Assembly: GCF_024721265.1 (NCBI RefSeq)
Contig: NZ_JAMXOC010000003.1
Location: forward strand, 1-64,000
From: Ohessyouella blattaphilus
GTDB lineage: Bacteria > Bacillota > Clostridia > Lachnospirales > Lachnospiraceae
Length of the DNA: 64,000 nt
Direction of reading: 5' to 3'
Each line of letters begins with the position of its first letter. Within the stretch, counting starts at the first letter, position 1. A program made the translations under genes and the position numbers. Positions 1 to 9,300 of the stretch are shown here, in pieces. The notes below the pieces were generated by a model. That model did not search any database, had not been told where the DNA came from, and was given only the letters and a program-made list of their open reading frames with translations.

Positions 1-55
1 CTACCGGGCGGATTGCGGACTTACACCGGTTAGAAACGTGCGCCGCCAGGCGCAC
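1..55 (-). mobile_element. 5' end of a probable group IIC intron (partial, runs off left edge)
   Basis: Read on the minus strand from base 55, the sequence opens with GTGCGCC, closes a GC-rich hairpin (arms 38-44 and 49-55), and continues with TCTAACCGGTGTAAGTCCG. This resembles the 5' end and early domain I of bacterial group II introns, which start GUGYG and carry a GGUGNRAGUCC-like element. It begins three bases past the T-run of the rny terminator. Group IIC introns are known to insert just downstream of terminator hairpins, so the position fits. The intron-encoded reverse transcriptase would lie beyond the left edge and is not visible. An ordinary second hairpin after rny is the alternative. 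Confidence 0.6.
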
Positions 56-57
56 TA

Positions 58-98
58 CAAAAAAATGCCTTTCCTACCATTTCTGATAGAAAAGACAT
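58..98 (-). terminator. Rho-independent terminator of rny
   Basis: A 14-bp stem with a few G-U pairs (arms 65-78 and 85-98) is followed on the minus strand by seven T residues (59-65). It lies 20 bases after the rny stop codon. Confidence 0.85.
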
Positions 99-117
99 CT
101 TTACATTCGTTATTTTA

Positions 118-1671
118 TTATTTTGCGTAATCGCTCACCCGAGATTCTCGGATAACATTTACTTTAATCTGACCTGGGTACTCTAATTCAAACTCAATCT
201 GCTTGGCTATGTCGCGTGCCAAAAGAACCATGTCTGCATCAGATACCTGATCGGGAACTACCATAATACGAACCTCTCTACCTGCTTGAATAGCAAAAGA
301 TTTATCAACACCTTTAAATTGATTGGTGATATCTTCAAGTTGTTTCAATCTGTTAGTATACGCCTCTAGGGTCTCTCGACGAGCGCCTGGGCGAGCTGCA
401 GAAATTGTGTCAGCTGCTTGAACAAGAACTGCAATAAGTGACTTCGGCTCAACATCGCCGTGATGGGATTCGATAGAATTGATGACCACATCTGATTCCT
501 TGTATTTTCTCGCCAAATCAGCGCCGATTTGAACATGTGTCCCTTCGACGTCATGATCTATTGATTTTCCAATATCGTGTAACAGTCCTGCTCTTTTTGC
601 CATCTTGACGTCAAGACCCACTTCACCGGCTAACAAACCGGCCAATTGCGCCACTTCCATCGAGTGCTTTAAAGCATTTTGACCATAACTTGTGCGAAAA
701 CGCATTCTTCCTAAGAGCTTAATAAGCTCTGGATGAATACCGTGAACACCTACCTCAAAGGCAGCGTTTTCACCTTCTTCGCGAATCATTACTTCTACTT
801 CTTTCCTAGCCTTTTCAACCATCTCCTCGATTCTGGCCGGATGAATTCGACCATCGACAATCAGTTTCTCAAGGGCAATCTTTGCCACTTCTCTTCTAAT
901 CGGATCAAAGCCTGAAAGCACTACGGCTTCCGGAGTATCATCGATTATAAGTTCTACACCAGTCAGCGTCTCAAGAGCTCTAATATTACGCCCTTCACGA
1001 CCGATGATGCGACCTTTCATTTCGTCACTAGGAAGCTGCACCACCGAGATTGTGGTCTCTGCTACGTGATCCGCGGCACATCTTTGAATCGATGTTACTA
1101 CGTACTCACGAGCCTTTTTATCCGCCTCTTCCTTTGCTTGTGATTCCAATTCTTTAACTAACTTTGCAGCGTCGTGTTTAACTTCTTCTTCAACAGTTTT
1201 TAACAAATGTTCTTTTGCTTGTTCGGAGGTAAGTCCGGAGATTCGTTCTAGTTCCTGCACTCTTTGATTGCTTAATTCTTCAACTTTCGCTTCCTTGGTC
1301 TTCAGATTCTCTTCTTTCGCTTGTAAGCTTTGTTCTCTGCGTTCTACCATATCTGCTCTTTTTTCCACAGATTCTTCCTTGGTAAGAACTCGCTTTTCAT
1401 AGCGCTGAAGCTCTGCTCTTCGCTCTTTCGACTCTTTCTCCAGTTCATTCTTAGTCTTAATCGACTCTTCCTTCACCTCTAAAAGACCCTCTTTTTTCTT
1501 AGCTTCCGCTGTTTTAACCGCATCGTCGATAATTTCACGTGCACGAGTCTCAGCATTACCAATCTTATTCTCTGCATTGTTCTTAAGACTGCTAATCGTT
1601 AGAGCTCTCGTTAAAAATGCCACTAAGATAAGCGCGACCACAGCGATGATAATAATAGCTGCTGTAGGCAC
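118..1671 (-). CDS. rny: Ribonuclease Y
   Basis: Membrane-anchored endoribonuclease that starts mRNA decay in Bacillota. The 517 residues match the usual length. An N-terminal membrane segment (about residues 4-22) is followed by a long charged coiled coil (about 30-190), a KH RNA-binding domain with [10 protein letters not shown] near 220, and an HD phosphohydrolase domain with LLHDIGKS near 365. The start is GTG, preceded by AAGGAGG at good spacing, and is consistent with the membrane anchor. It has its own promoter just after the recX stop and a strong terminator, so it is probably expressed as a single gene as well as by readthrough from recA-recX. Confidence 0.97.
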   Translation of the reverse strand: MPTAAIIIIAVVALILVAFLTRALTISSLKNNAENKIGNAETRAREIIDDAVKTAEAKKKEGLLEVKEESIKTKNELEKESKERRAELQRYEKRVLTKEESVEKRADMVERREQSLQAKEENLKTKEAKVEELSNQRVQELERISGLTSEQAKEHLLKTVEEEVKHDAAKLVKELESQAKEEADKKAREYVVTSIQRCAADHVAETTISVVQLPSDEMKGRIIGREGRNIRALETLTGVELIIDDTPEAVVLSGFDPIRREVAKIALEKLIVDGRIHPARIEEMVEKARKEVEVMIREEGENAAFEVGVHGIHPELIKLLGRMRFRTSYGQNALKHSMEVAQLAGLLAGEVGLDVKMAKRAGLLHDIGKSIDHDVEGTHVQIGADLARKYKESDVVINSIESHHGDVEPKSLIAVLVQAADTISAARPGARRETLEAYTNRLKQLEDITNQFKGVDKSFAIQAGREVRIMVVPDQVSDADMVLLARDIAKQIEFELEYPGQIKVNVIRESRVSDYAK

Positions 1672-1718
1672 AGGAGCACCTCCTTATTTAGTTTTCATTG
1701 TACAAAGACAACATAGAT

Positions 1719-1747
1719 ATTTTATCGTTTCTTATGCAATATGTCAA
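1719..1747 (-). promoter_or_regulatory. rny promoter
   Basis: TTGACA (1742-1747), 17-nt spacer, TAAAAT (1719-1724) on the minus strand, between the recX stop and the rny start. A near-consensus sigma-A promoter. Confidence 0.8.
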
Positions 1748-1748
1748 G

Positions 1749-2366
1749 TTAGCGTGCACTTTCAATCGCCTTTTTTATTTTGTCATAGGAAAATCCTTTG
1801 CGCTGCAGATACATAAGCGTTCGCTCTCTACTCTTTTTGTCGTCTTCTTGTTCAAAATACCGACGCCGGCGGAGGTGCTCAGCGATGGCTAAAAGCTCAC
1901 TATCGCCCCCGTCTTCGTAACATTCTTCTAAGGCCTCACTAATATCGTCTTTAGAGAAACCCTTGCTATACATCAGCGCTTCAATCTCCCGGCGACTCTT
2001 CTTGTCCTTCCGGTAGTGTACGAAGCGCTTAGCGTATTCCTTATCATTTAAGTAGCCAAAGCCTTCTACATAGATAAGAGCTGCTACGGCAATATCCTCC
2101 CGGTACCCCTTTTCTTTAAGCTTATCCCGCAAGGCCTTCTTCGTCCGATCCATATCCTTTAAAAGATGCATAACGTAAAGCTTCGCCTTCTTTAGGATCG
2201 CCTCGTCAATCTGCTCCTTTTGCGCCTCGGTAATCTCCTGCCCAACCTTCAAATGATAGCGAAAGAGTTCGCCATTACTTAACGTAAAGGCAAACTCTTC
2301 GTCTATATAAACCTTGTAAACACTTTTCTTAGCTCTCTTTTCCTCAGTAACTTTCGTTATCTGCAT
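1749..2366 (-). CDS. recX: Regulatory protein RecX
   Basis: RecX modulates RecA filament growth. The 205 residues contain three-helix repeats typical of the family, including the LKDMDRTKKALRDKL segment and the KGFSKDDISEAL segment. It lies two bases downstream of recA in the same direction, the classical recA-recX arrangement, so it should share the SOS-controlled recA transcript. The protein is rich in lysine, arginine and glutamate, as usual for RecX. Confidence 0.93.
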   Translation of the reverse strand: MQITKVTEEKRAKKSVYKVYIDEEFAFTLSNGELFRYHLKVGQEITEAQKEQIDEAILKKAKLYVMHLLKDMDRTKKALRDKLKEKGYREDIAVAALIYVEGFGYLNDKEYAKRFVHYRKDKKSRREIEALMYSKGFSKDDISEALEECYEDGGDSELLAIAEHLRRRRYFEQEDDKKSRERTLMYLQRKGFSYDKIKKAIESAR

Positions 2367-2368
2367 CC

Positions 2369-3424
2369 TTACTCCTCGGAACTTTCTACCTCGTTCCCTT
2401 TTTCCTTCTTCTCCTTACCATCTGCCCCTTCGGCGAACCCGTAGTGCTGGCGAATCTGAGCATCTAACTCACTCATAACTTCTGGATGCTCCTCTAAGTA
2501 AAGCTTAGAGTTCTCTCGGCCTTGGCCAATCTTATCGCCTTTATAGGCAAACCAAGCACCGCTCTTTTGCACCAGGTCGATACTGACAGCTAAATCGAGA
2601 ATATCACCGGCCTTTGAGATACCTTTGCCAAACATAATATCAAATTCTGCTTCTTTAAAAGGTGGTGCCACTTTATTCTTAACGACTTTTACTCGCGTCC
2701 GGTTACCTACCATCTCGCCGCTTTGCTTAAGAGTCTCAATCCGGCGAACATCCAGTCTAACGGAAGCGTAGAACTTAAGGGCCCGGCCGCCAGAGGTAGT
2801 CTCAGGGTTACCAAACATCACGCCAACCTTCTCTCTCAGCTGGTTGATAAAAATAACGATACAGTTAGACTTAGAAATAACTGGCGTCAGCTTCCTAAGC
2901 GCTTGGGACATCAGTCGTGCCTGAAGGCCTACGTGAGAATCTCCCATATCCCCATCAATCTCCTGACGAGGTACTAAAGCCGCCACCGAATCCACGACGA
3001 TAATGTCAATCGCCCCTGAGCGTACCATAGTCTCAGTAATCTCTAGCGCCTGATCACCACTGTCTGGCTGAGAAATATATAATTCATTAATATCAACGCC
3101 GATATTCTTAGCATACGTGGGGTCAAGAGCGTGCTCTGCATCCACAAAGCCAGCGATGCCGCCACGCTTCTGCACCTCGCTAATCATATGAAGCGCGACT
3201 GTCGTCTTACCACTGGATTCAGGACCGTAAATCTCAATTACCCGGCCTCTAGGAACACCGCCAAGACCAAGAGCTAAGTCTAAGCTTAAGGAACCGGTAG
3301 GTACGGTCTCCACTGCCGTTCTCGCCGCCGGATCACCTAGCTTCATTACCGCCCCTTTACCAAAATCCTTCTCTAATTTAGCAATCGCTGCATCAATTGC
3401 CTTTTGTTTATTATCATTTGCCAT
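2369..3424 (-). CDS. recA: Recombinase RecA
   Basis: ATP-dependent strand-exchange recombinase and LexA coprotease. The 351 residues carry the Walker A motif GPESSGKTT near residue 66, the Walker B region [12 protein letters not shown], and the [15 protein letters not shown]2-region signature. The C-terminal tail is highly charged, as in other RecA proteins. The start ATG follows AAAAGGAG. The gene has a strong promoter with an overlapping LexA box and is followed two bases later by recX. Confidence 0.99.
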   Translation of the reverse strand: MANDNKQKAIDAAIAKLEKDFGKGAVMKLGDPAARTAVETVPTGSLSLDLALGLGGVPRGRVIEIYGPESSGKTTVALHMISEVQKRGGIAGFVDAEHALDPTYAKNIGVDINELYISQPDSGDQALEITETMVRSGAIDIIVVDSVAALVPRQEIDGDMGDSHVGLQARLMSQALRKLTPVISKSNCIVIFINQLREKVGVMFGNPETTSGGRALKFYASVRLDVRRIETLKQSGEMVGNRTRVKVVKNKVAPPFKEAEFDIMFGKGISKAGDILDLAVSIDLVQKSGAWFAYKGDKIGQGRENSKLYLEEHPEVMSELDAQIRQHYGFAEGADGKEKKEKGNEVESSEE

Positions 3425-3440
3425 TTTCTTTTCTCCTTTT

Positions 3441-3454
3441 AGAACATTTGTTCG
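3441..3454. promoter_or_regulatory. LexA (SOS) operator of recA
   Basis: CGAACAAATGTTCT on the minus strand matches the Gram-positive SOS box (GAAC-N4-GTTC core) at all core positions. It lies just downstream of the -10 element and 17 bases upstream of the recA start, a position suited to repression. Confidence 0.88.
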
Positions 3455-3466
3455 TTCTGTGCTTTC

Positions 3467-3495
3467 ATCTTATTACATAAAAATAAAATTGTCAA
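3467..3495 (-). promoter_or_regulatory. recA promoter
   Basis: TTGACA (3490-3495), 17-nt spacer, TAAGAT (3467-3472). The predicted start site is close to 3460, so the LexA box covers the first transcribed bases. Confidence 0.82.
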
Positions 3496-3563
3496 TAAAT
3501 AAATCTTAACAACTGTATTGTCCCATAATCCGTACTTTGAATTTGACCTTTTGCGAAGATGAC

Positions 3564-3595
3564 AAAAGGTGCCGAAAAGAACTTCCGACACCTTT
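3564..3595 (-). terminator. Terminator of the symporter gene
   Basis: 10-bp stem (arms 3565-3574 and 3586-3595, one G-U pair), then TTTT on the minus strand. It lies downstream of the symporter stop codon and upstream of the recA promoter. Confidence 0.6.
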
Positions 3596-3625
3596 AACTT
3601 ACCACACTTATTCACTTCTAGCAAT

Positions 3626-5149
3626 CTACTCTAACGTATGTTTTTTGCTTTTTTCGACTTTTTCATCGTAGGCGGCGAAAATTTCGTCCACCGCTGCCCT
3701 CTCCGGCTTCTTTGTCACCAGGCTAACAAGGGGCACCACCACCAGTCCAGCCACCATCGTAAAGGCCCCAGCATTAATCGGGGAAGCGATAAACTTAAAA
3801 ATCATATTCGCGGTGGTAATCCCTACTCCCAGAACAAAGCTAGTCCAGACCGCTGCTGGCGAAATCCTCTTTAAGTAAAGACCGTATAAAAAGGGCGCTA
3901 AAAACGAACCGGCTAACGCCCCCCAAGAAATCCCCATCAGCTGGGCGATAAAGGTGGAGGGATTCAGAGCTAGGAGCACTGAAATCAAAATGAACACCAC
4001 GATTAACACTTGCATTGTAATAATCTGCTGCTTCTCGCTCATCTTCTTAAAGACAAACCCTTTCAGGCAATCAAGAGTAAGGGTCGAGCTAGAGGTAAGC
4101 ACAAGAGACGCTAAAGTAGACATCGACGCGGAAAGCACCAGTACCACCACTACCGCTACGATAACGTCCGGTAAATCTACTAGCATCTCCGGAACGATCC
4201 GGTCAAAGATAACATTACCGCCGGCGTCGCGAATCCCTGGACCGTCAAAGAGACGACCAAAGCCCCCGAGAAAATAAGAGCCACCGGCGACGACAAAGGC
4301 AAAAATCGTCGAGATTACCGTCCCTGTATTTATCGATTTTTCATCCTTAATGGCATAAAACTTGCCAATCATCTGGGGCAATCCCCAGGTGCCAAGAGAG
4401 GTGAGAATAACCACCCCTAATAAATTCACCGGGTCCGGACCAAAGAAAGAGGTAAAAGCCCCCTGTTGCCCCAGGGTAACTGGATTATCGCTAGGAATCT
4501 TCGCCATTTCGAAGACCGAATTCATAAACCCACCATTGATATTGAGAACGGCGGCAATGGTCACACAGATGCCCACTAGCATAATGATCCCTTGAATAAA
4601 ATCATTGATTGCCGTCGCCATATAGCCCCCCAGAATAACGTATAAACCGGTAAAAATCGCCATTCCAATTACACAGTATTGATAGGGAATATGGAATGCC
4701 ATTTCAAACAAACGGGAGAGCCCGTTATAAATAGACGCCGTATAAGGCACTAAAAAGATAAAGCAAATAGCCGAGGCCGCAATCTTAAGCCCCTTGCTAA
4801 AGTACCGCTTCTCAAAGAATTCTGGCATAGTCCGGGCCTGAAGGTGTCTGGTCATTACCTTGGTCCGTCTCCCTAGTACTATCCACGCCAGTAGACTGCC
4901 GATTAACGCGTTACCAATGCCAATCCAAGTGGCACTCATTCCGTACTTCCAACCGAATTGCCCGGCATAGCCGATAAACACCACGGCCGAAAAATAAGAG
5001 GTCCCGTAGGCAAAAGCCGTCAACCACGGCCCTGCACTGTGGCCTCCTAGTACAAACCCATCCACACTGGTAGTATGCTTTCTAGCGTAGATACCAACGA
5101 TAATCATGGCTATAAAGAACACAATAAGCATTGCTAATTTGATAATCAT
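3626..5149 (-). CDS. Sodium:solute symporter family protein
   Basis: A membrane importer driven by a sodium gradient, of the SSS/PutP family. The 507 residues form about 13 hydrophobic segments, with the N-terminal GGHSAGPWLTAFAYGTSYFSA region and the SASMSTLASLVLTSSS segment near residue 340, which is characteristic of the sodium-binding core. The substrate cannot be told from sequence; proline, pantothenate and other organic solutes are all handled in this family. The ATG follows a GAGGAG site. It stands alone between terminators and has a perfect palindrome overlapping its likely promoter, so it is probably controlled by a dedicated repressor. Confidence 0.88.
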   Translation of the reverse strand: MIIKLAMLIVFFIAMIIVGIYARKHTTSVDGFVLGGHSAGPWLTAFAYGTSYFSAVVFIGYAGQFGWKYGMSATWIGIGNALIGSLLAWIVLGRRTKVMTRHLQARTMPEFFEKRYFSKGLKIAASAICFIFLVPYTASIYNGLSRLFEMAFHIPYQYCVIGMAIFTGLYVILGGYMATAINDFIQGIIMLVGICVTIAAVLNINGGFMNSVFEMAKIPSDNPVTLGQQGAFTSFFGPDPVNLLGVVILTSLGTWGLPQMIGKFYAIKDEKSINTGTVISTIFAFVVAGGSYFLGGFGRLFDGPGIRDAGGNVIFDRIVPEMLVDLPDVIVAVVVVLVLSASMSTLASLVLTSSSTLTLDCLKGFVFKKMSEKQQIITMQVLIVVFILISVLLALNPSTFIAQLMGISWGALAGSFLAPFLYGLYLKRISPAAVWTSFVLGVGITTANMIFKFIASPINAGAFTMVAGLVVVPLVSLVTKKPERAAVDEIFAAYDEKVEKSKKHTLE

Positions 5150-5191
5150 AAAACTGTCTCCTCATAGGTCTTTCCACTTTAGTCCGTAACG

Positions 5192-5211
5192 CTTTAACGC
5201 GTTAAAGTATA
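5192..5211 (-). promoter_or_regulatory. Palindromic operator and -10 element upstream of the symporter
   Basis: CTTTAACGCGTTAAAG (5192-5207) is a perfect 16-bp palindrome. On the minus strand it overlaps and directly follows TATACT (5206-5211), a good -10 hexamer, so a bound dimer would cover the transcription start. No good -35 is visible. It is not a canonical cre, ArgR or LexA site, and the protein that binds it is unknown. Confidence 0.6.
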
Positions 5212-5233
5212 ACTTTGATAAGATTACCATAAT

Positions 5234-5265
5234 AAATCCCTCTCGTCAAGAGCCAAGAGGGATTT
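5234..5265 (-). terminator. Terminator after mgsA
   Basis: Perfect 10-bp stem (5234-5243 with 5256-5265) with a 12-nt loop. It lies 14 bases after the mgsA stop codon and ends the five-gene unit that starts with ppk. The minus-strand T-run is short, so termination may be partial. Confidence 0.65.
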
Positions 5266-5279
5266 CGTTTGTAATCATT

Positions 5280-5756
5280 TTATTTCATTTTTTCTACCCG
5301 TTCGCTAATGATTTTATTATAATTCTCCACCTTGCGATCATAAGCTTCATTCATATAGTAAGAATTAAGCAAGAAGTCCGCAGTCGCTAGGTTATTAGCG
5401 ATAGGAATATCGTAAACCACGGCAATTCGTGATAAGGCCTTCACGTCTGGGTCATGAGGCTGGGCTTCTAGTGGGTCCCACAAGAAGACCATAAAGTCAA
5501 TCTGACCTTCCACGATTTTTGCACCGATTTGCTGATCACCACCTAATGGGCCGCTATTGTATCCTTTTACTGGTAAGCCGGTCTTCTCCGCGATCAAGCG
5601 CGCCGTTGTACCGGTCCCACAGAGAAAATGTCCCTTTAAGATGTCCTTGTTCCGATCACACCAAGCCACGATTTCCTCTTTCTTGCCATCATGAGCAATG
5701 AGGGCGATGCGCTTTTGTTTGCCAATTTCAAATGAAATAAAGTTATCTGTTACCAT
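5280..5756 (-). CDS. mgsA: Methylglyoxal synthase
   Basis: Converts dihydroxyacetone phosphate to methylglyoxal and phosphate, a bypass that frees phosphate when glycolytic intermediates pile up. The 158 residues contain the phosphate-binding GTTARLI segment, the family signature GPLGGDQQIGAKI and the catalytic-region WDPLEAQPHDPDVKAL. The ATG follows AGGAGA. It is the last gene of a unit that also holds polyphosphate kinase and a beta-hydroxyacid dehydrogenase, so phosphate balance is a plausible theme, although the co-location may be incidental. Confidence 0.95.
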   Translation of the reverse strand: MVTDNFISFEIGKQKRIALIAHDGKKEEIVAWCDRNKDILKGHFLCGTGTTARLIAEKTGLPVKGYNSGPLGGDQQIGAKIVEGQIDFMVFLWDPLEAQPHDPDVKALSRIAVVYDIPIANNLATADFLLNSYYMNEAYDRKVENYNKIISERVEKMK

Positions 5757-5767
5757 ATTTGTGTCTC

Positions 5768-6628
5768 CTATTCGTAGTATTTAATTAGGGCTTGGTTTCC
5801 TAAGTCACCTAAGCCTTCTTTTTCTAGTTTCTTGTAGTTCGCTAACACTTTCTTGAGAATCTCCAGATGTAAGCCCGACTCTTCGGCCTCTTCTTCAGCA
5901 ATTCCCATATCTTTAACAAAATGCTTTAAGTAAAAGCCTGGATTCATATCATCAGCCACAATCTTCGGACCGAACGTATCTAACTGCTTACTACCAGCGG
6001 CCCCAGTCTTCACACTGTTAATCAGCGTATCTAGATTTAAGCCCTTAGCCTTTCCGTAGGCAAGGGCCTCACAGACTCCCGAAAGGGTTCCCGCAATCAT
6101 AATTTGGTTAGCCATCTTAGCATGCTGGCCACAGCCGGCGCCTCCCTGGTAGTTAATGTTGGTACCCATAGCTTCAAAGACCGGCATTAAGGCTTGGTAA
6201 TCCTCCTTATCACCGCCCACCAGAATCGAGAGGATTCCGTCTCTCGCTCCAATTTCTCCACCGGTAACGGGAGCGTCTAAGACGCGCAGCCCTTTTTTCT
6301 TACCTTCTTTATAAATCTTCTCCGAAAGGCTGGGGCTCGTTGTTGTCATATCGATAAGATAGGTCCCCTGGTCACTGCTGGCAATAATTCCCTCTTCGCC
6401 AAAATAAACCTCTTCTACGTCCTTCGGAAAGCCAACGATGGTAATCACCGCCTCTTTTCCCGATACACATTCTTTAATACTGTCGTAATACTTGGCGCCT
6501 TCAGCAATCACATCCCGGACCTTGTCTACATTTCTCGCATAGATATGTAAGTCAAAGCCAGCCTTCATTAAATTGCGCACCATGGATTTACCCATGATTC
6601 CCACGCCGATAAATGCTATTTCTTTCAC
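5768..6628 (-). CDS. NAD(P)-dependent beta-hydroxyacid dehydrogenase (HIBADH/GarR-like)
   Basis: Oxidoreductase of the 3-hydroxyisobutyrate dehydrogenase family, acting on small hydroxyacids such as tartronate semialdehyde or glyoxylate. The 286 residues have an N-terminal Rossmann motif GVGIMGKSM (residues 8-16), the substrate-binding DAPVTGGEIGA motif near 118, and the catalytic lysine region GQHAKMANQ near 166. The start codon is GTG after AAAGGGG. The exact substrate cannot be assigned. It sits 11 bases upstream of mgsA and 25 bases downstream of the acyltransferase-like gene. Confidence 0.88.
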   Translation of the reverse strand: MKEIAFIGVGIMGKSMVRNLMKAGFDLHIYARNVDKVRDVIAEGAKYYDSIKECVSGKEAVITIVGFPKDVEEVYFGEEGIIASSDQGTYLIDMTTTSPSLSEKIYKEGKKKGLRVLDAPVTGGEIGARDGILSILVGGDKEDYQALMPVFEAMGTNINYQGGAGCGQHAKMANQIMIAGTLSGVCEALAYGKAKGLNLDTLINSVKTGAAGSKQLDTFGPKIVADDMNPGFYLKHFVKDMGIAEEEAEESGLHLEILKKVLANYKKLEKEGLGDLGNQALIKYYE

Positions 6629-6653
6629 TCTTTACCCCTTTCTGCTTTGTCGC

Positions 6654-7319
6654 CTATCTTTTTTTGGCGACCTCGCCTGCTCGCTTATAAATACAACCCT
6701 CGCCTACGTAGCCCCGGACGCTACTAAGAGGATATATATTACTGTTTTTGCCTACTACGGTTCCCGGATTTAAGACTGAGCCACAGCCGACTTCCACCTC
6801 GTCACCAAGCATGGCACCGAACTTCTTAAGGCCCGTCTCTAACTCTCCTGTAAGCCCGCGAACCACCACTAGCTGCTTATCCGACTTTACATTAGAGGTA
6901 ATGGAACCGGCTCCCATATGGGCTTTATACCCGAGGATAGAATCGCCCACGTAGTTATAATGAGGTACCTGCACCTTATTAAAAAGAATCACGTTCTTAA
7001 GCTCTGTGGAGTTCCCCACCACCGCGCCTTTTCCCACAATGGCATTGCCTCTAATAAAAGCACAGTGGCGCACCTCCGCTTCCTCATCGATAATTAGCGG
7101 CCCGTGCAAATAGGCGCTAGCGGCAACTGTCGCCGACTTGGCCACCCAGATATCCTCGCCCATCTGGGTAAAACGCTCTTTATCAAGGGTCTTTCCTAGC
7201 TCTAAGATAAACTCGCTAATCTTCGGTAAAGCTTCCCAGGGATACGTAAATCCCTTTAGAAAATCACCTGCGATGCTTTCCTCTAAATGATAAAGTGCTC
7301 CTACTTCTAATTCCTGCAT
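6654..7319 (-). CDS. Left-handed beta-helix (hexapeptide repeat) protein, GlmU C-terminal-like
   Basis: The 221-residue product has a short N-terminal region and then hexapeptide repeats (for example ATVAASAYLHGPLIID and HCAFIRGNAIVGKGAVVG) that form a left-handed beta helix, as in acyltransferases and the C-terminal half of GlmU. No nucleotidyltransferase domain is present, so it is not a full GlmU. An in-frame upstream start would add 20 residues, but the ATG at 7319 is preceded by AAAGGAG inside the end of topB and is preferred. Only one base separates it from the topB stop. The substrate is unknown; a sugar-nucleotide acetyltransferase is the best guess. Confidence 0.8.
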   Translation of the reverse strand: MQELEVGALYHLEESIAGDFLKGFTYPWEALPKISEFILELGKTLDKERFTQMGEDIWVAKSATVAASAYLHGPLIIDEEAEVRHCAFIRGNAIVGKGAVVGNSTELKNVILFNKVQVPHYNYVGDSILGYKAHMGAGSITSNVKSDKQLVVVRGLTGELETGLKKFGAMLGDEVEVGCGSVLNPGTVVGKNSNIYPLSSVRGYVGEGCIYKRAGEVAKKR

Positions 7320-7320
7320 A

Positions 7321-9300
7321 CTATTTTTCTCCTTTGTGATAGATGGTGGCAATCTGCCGATACCGCTCAAGCAGCACACCCTGATTATTTAACGTCCGCA
7401 CACTATTCGTCCGCCGACTGATATAGCCATTAAGCTTCTCCATATAGACTTCTTCCGTAATCTCGCCTTCGGCCACCTGGGTTAAGCCTTTCTCCCAGCT
7501 AGCAGTCAGCTCGGGATTAAGCATCGATGGCAGTGACTTATCCATGGCGTCAAAGATCATCTCGCCCATCATTGTAGGCGTTACAATCTGGGTTTTCTTA
7601 TTTAGCTTTAGGTAGTCGATACTGAAGAGCTTTTTTAAAATCTCGCCTCTTGTTGCCGAAGTGCCAATGCCACTGCCATGGATCTGGGCCCGCAGCTCCT
7701 CATCCTCAATTAGCTTTCCGGCATTTTCCATCGCAAGAATCAAGGAACCTGAATTATACCGCTTCGGCGGACTGGTCTTTCCTTCTTTCGTAACCATGCT
7801 CTTTAAGGACAAACGCATCCCCTTCTTTAAAGTCTGCACGTAATTGAAGAACTCCAGGTTGTCACTTATCTCCTCTTCTTCCTTATTACCTGGTACGCCT
7901 ACCACCTTTAAGTACCCCTCTGCGCTTAACACCTTAAAGTTAGCAAAGAAGGATTCCTCGCCTAGCTTAGTGGTAATGGCTACCTTCGTATAGACAGCAT
8001 CCGGATAAAAGATGGATAAAAAGCGGCGAACCACCATATCGTACAAACGTCTTCCTAAGTCGCTAACGCTCTTTAGCGCCCCCAGCCCTTGACCGGTGGG
8101 AATAATCGCATAGTGATCGGTAATCTTCTTATCGTCCACATACTTCGTCTTCGCCAATCCTTGATGACTCTTCGATTCCTTAATATCGTTTAAAAACGGC
8201 ACTGCCGGTTCATAGTTCATCAGACCATTTAAGTTTTTACTTATCTCTTTAGCCACGGCGGTAGAGAGCACCCGGGCATCCGTTCGCGGATACGTCAGAA
8301 GTTTCTTCTCATAGAGCTCTTGGGTCAGCCTTAAGGTCTCATCGGGACTAATCTTAAAGCGCTTGGAGCACTCATTTTGCAGCTCTGCTAAGTTAAAAAG
8401 CAGAGGTGCCTTTTTACGTTCTTTCGTCTTCTTGATCTCGGCGATCTCCCCGTCTTGACCTAAGTCCTTCATCTGTCTAATAAACGCCTGAGCCTCTTCT
8501 TCTTTTAAAAAGCCATTATCATTATAAAGCAAGGGACTTTCAAAATAGGTAGAACCAGCTACCGCCCGCCATTCTCCTTCGTAACTTTTCTCCTCGCCGA
8601 AAGTGGCGATTACTCTGTAGAAATTCGTCACTTCAAACTCCCGAATCTCACGCTCCCGGCGCACCACCATCCCCAGCACACAGGTCATTACCCGACCAAC
8701 GGCGATCACGCAGCGGTCCTTCTTTAGAAAACGGGCAATCCCATTACCGTACTTAAGGGTCATTAAGCGGGAGAAGTTAATTCCCATCAAATAGTCTTCT
8801 TTCGCCCGCAGATAAGCCGACGCTCCTAGGTTATCGTAGGACTCTAAAGGCTTCGCCTCCTTAATTCCTCGAAGGATCTCCTCTTCCGTCTGAGAATCAA
8901 TCCAGACACGCTTACGCTTTTTCGGTGATTTCAGAGCCTCTTGCTCCACCAAGCGGTAGATATACTCTCCTTCTCGTCCCGAGTCAGTACAGACGTAAAT
9001 CGTCTCTACGTCCTCCCGGTTAAGGAGTCCGGCAACAATGCCAAACTGTTTCTTTACATTATCGATTACTTCGTATTTAAATGTCTCTGGTAGAAAGGGC
9101 AAAGCCTCTAAGTTCCAGCGTTTCCACGAGCCGTCATACTTATCTGGATAGCTCATCGTCACCAAGTGACCCACACACCAAGTGATAACCGCCTCCTCTG
9201 ACTCGAGAAAGCCATCCCCCCGTCTGGTACGTAGACCGAGAGCTTTAGCAAATTCCTGAGCCACACTGGGTTTCTCTGCAATATATAGTGATTTCCCCAT
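7321..9300 (-). CDS. topB: DNA topoisomerase III
   Basis: Type IA topoisomerase that decatenates and relaxes DNA through a 5'-phosphotyrosine link. The 659 residues begin with the Toprim motif SLYIAEKPSVAQEFAKALG, contain the acidic CTDSGREGEYIYR segment and carry the active-site tyrosine in LTYPRTDARVLS near residue 333. The C-terminus ends soon after the core fold, without zinc-finger domains. Its start overlaps the ppk stop codon by one base (TAATG), so the two are translationally coupled. Confidence 0.95.
   Translation of the reverse strand: MGKSLYIAEKPSVAQEFAKALGLRTRRGDGFLESEEAVITWCVGHLVTMSYPDKYDGSWKRWNLEALPFLPETFKYEVIDNVKKQFGIVAGLLNREDVETIYVCTDSGREGEYIYRLVEQEALKSPKKRKRVWIDSQTEEEILRGIKEAKPLESYDNLGASAYLRAKEDYLMGINFSRLMTLKYGNGIARFLKKDRCVIAVGRVMTCVLGMVVRREREIREFEVTNFYRVIATFGEEKSYEGEWRAVAGSTYFESPLLYNDNGFLKEEEAQAFIRQMKDLGQDGEIAEIKKTKERKKAPLLFNLAELQNECSKRFKISPDETLRLTQELYEKKLLTYPRTDARVLSTAVAKEISKNLNGLMNYEPAVPFLNDIKESKSHQGLAKTKYVDDKKITDHYAIIPTGQGLGALKSVSDLGRRLYDMVVRRFLSIFYPDAVYTKVAITTKLGEESFFANFKVLSAEGYLKVVGVPGNKEEEEISDNLEFFNYVQTLKKGMRLSLKSMVTKEGKTSPPKRYNSGSLILAMENAGKLIEDEELRAQIHGSGIGTSATRGEILKKLFSIDYLKLNKKTQIVTPTMMGEMIFDAMDKSLPSMLNPELTASWEKGLTQVAEGEITEEVYMEKLNGYISRRTNSVRTLNNQGVLLERYRQIATIYHKGEK

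Noticed and set aside
38-55. GC-rich hairpin as a second rny terminator
   Set aside because: No T-run follows on the minus strand, and the sequence continues with an intron-like element starting GTGCGCC.
3439-3624. Minus-strand frame of 61 residues upstream of recA
   Set aside because: It spans the recA promoter, the LexA box and the symporter terminator, has no ribosome site, and shows no domain-like composition.
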